Positions 63,643-64,000 of a DNA stretch of 64,000 nucleotides are shown here, piece by piece (position 1 is the first letter of the stretch; each line of letters opens with the position of its first letter). The notes beneath the pieces are model-generated. The model ran no database searches and was not told the origin of the DNA. It saw nothing but the letters and a program-made list of their open reading frames with translations. This DNA is from Astragalus membranaceus. Taxonomy: Eukaryota > Streptophyta > Magnoliopsida > Fabales > Fabaceae. Location: assembly GCA_039519185.1 (NCBI GenBank), contig CM076849.1:109311806-109375805 (forward strand). Direction: 5' to 3'. The translations under genes and the position numbers were made by a program.

Positions 63643-64000
63643 TAATTTGATATATATATATATATTACTAAAATTGAGAACTTTCGCAATTAAGTTTCTC
63701 TTCATTATTATCATTTCTGTTTGGACTGTATGAATGTCTCTTGGCAATGTGTCTTTGCAGCTAACTTGTTCACCTAATAAAATACAGTATTTCATGTCAC
63801 AGATCAGCAAGGAAAATATATAATAGATAGCAAAATCATTGACCTAATTGAAAATGTATAAATCTTCTTTCTCCATATTTGTATGATATTTTCTTATATT
63901 AAGAAACTATTTTATTTTGGAGTTTACATGTCAAATGCGTATAGATTTTTTATTTTTTCTTGATCAAACTGTGTATAGATTTTTATGGAGCCTTTTCAAA
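63643..64000. other. Unassigned AT-rich right end
   Basis: Contains an (AT)n microsatellite at about 63649-63665. Nothing else is recognised. Confidence 0.6.

Noticed and set aside
63082..64000. A host gene at the right edge
   Set aside because: No frame with recognisable domains, no splice-consistent exon series, AT-rich composition.

Overview
This is a plant nuclear genome window built almost entirely of nested LTR retrotransposons. No host protein gene, rRNA or tRNA gene is evident. Primer sites match plant initiator tRNA-Met, and the Ty3 pol proteins look like Tekay/Del-type chromoviruses. The Ty1 elements look like Maximus/SIRE and TNT1-like lineages. LTRs are very long (1.4-3.1 kb). 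A legume is my best guess, from the style of the repeats only; the sequence does not prove it.

The nest can be read from 5-bp target-site duplications (TSDs) and from broken reading frames that rejoin. The oldest visible element is F, a Ty1/copia element on the minus strand. Its 5' LTR is at 59957-61384, its gag start at 59790-59840, and its gag-protease-integrase at 35744-37956. F was hit twice. Between 37957 and 59789 it carries H, a solo LTR flanked by TTTCC. H in turn holds G (a truncated LTR, 38143-40261), I (a complete Ty3 element with decayed coding, 41258-49843, TSD ACGAG) and J (a related decayed Ty3 element with one truncated LTR, 49893-57742). At 35743 F is interrupted by B2, a minus-strand Ty3 element that runs out of the window to the left.

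B2 was hit in its 3' LTR by a sister copy, B1 (1-10979, also running off the left edge), and B1's 5' LTR was hit by A (708-9226, plus strand, TSD CTACG). B2's integrase was hit by C, a gag-only Ty1/copia element (11945-29483, TSD AAGCC). C's gag was hit by D (15962-27859, same family as A, minus strand, TSD AAAGG), and D's 5' LTR was hit by E (23156-25989, truncated). The deepest chain is F > B2 > C > D > E, five levels.

Right of F there is a 1.5-kb non-autonomous CACTA DNA transposon (61566-63078, TSD TTG). It lies inside a 30-bp perfect inverted repeat (61534-61563 / 63613-63642) that may mark an older terminal-inverted-repeat element.

No element in the window looks fully autonomous. A has an open pol but lost gag and the protease active site. 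D has gag, protease and RT but a frameshift and a 347-nt deletion. B2 has two frameshifts. C never had pol in its present form. I and J have wrecked coding but nearly identical LTR copies. Recent movement therefore probably relied on proteins supplied by relatives elsewhere.

The most interesting signals are in the LTRs: a helically phased array of twelve AATCGATT palindromes just upstream of the TATA box of C; a 10-nt exact complement of the primer-binding site inside the LTRs of three Ty3 families; a candidate intron contained inside the LTR of most Ty3 families; and four 31-nt hairpins with fully covarying stems in H.
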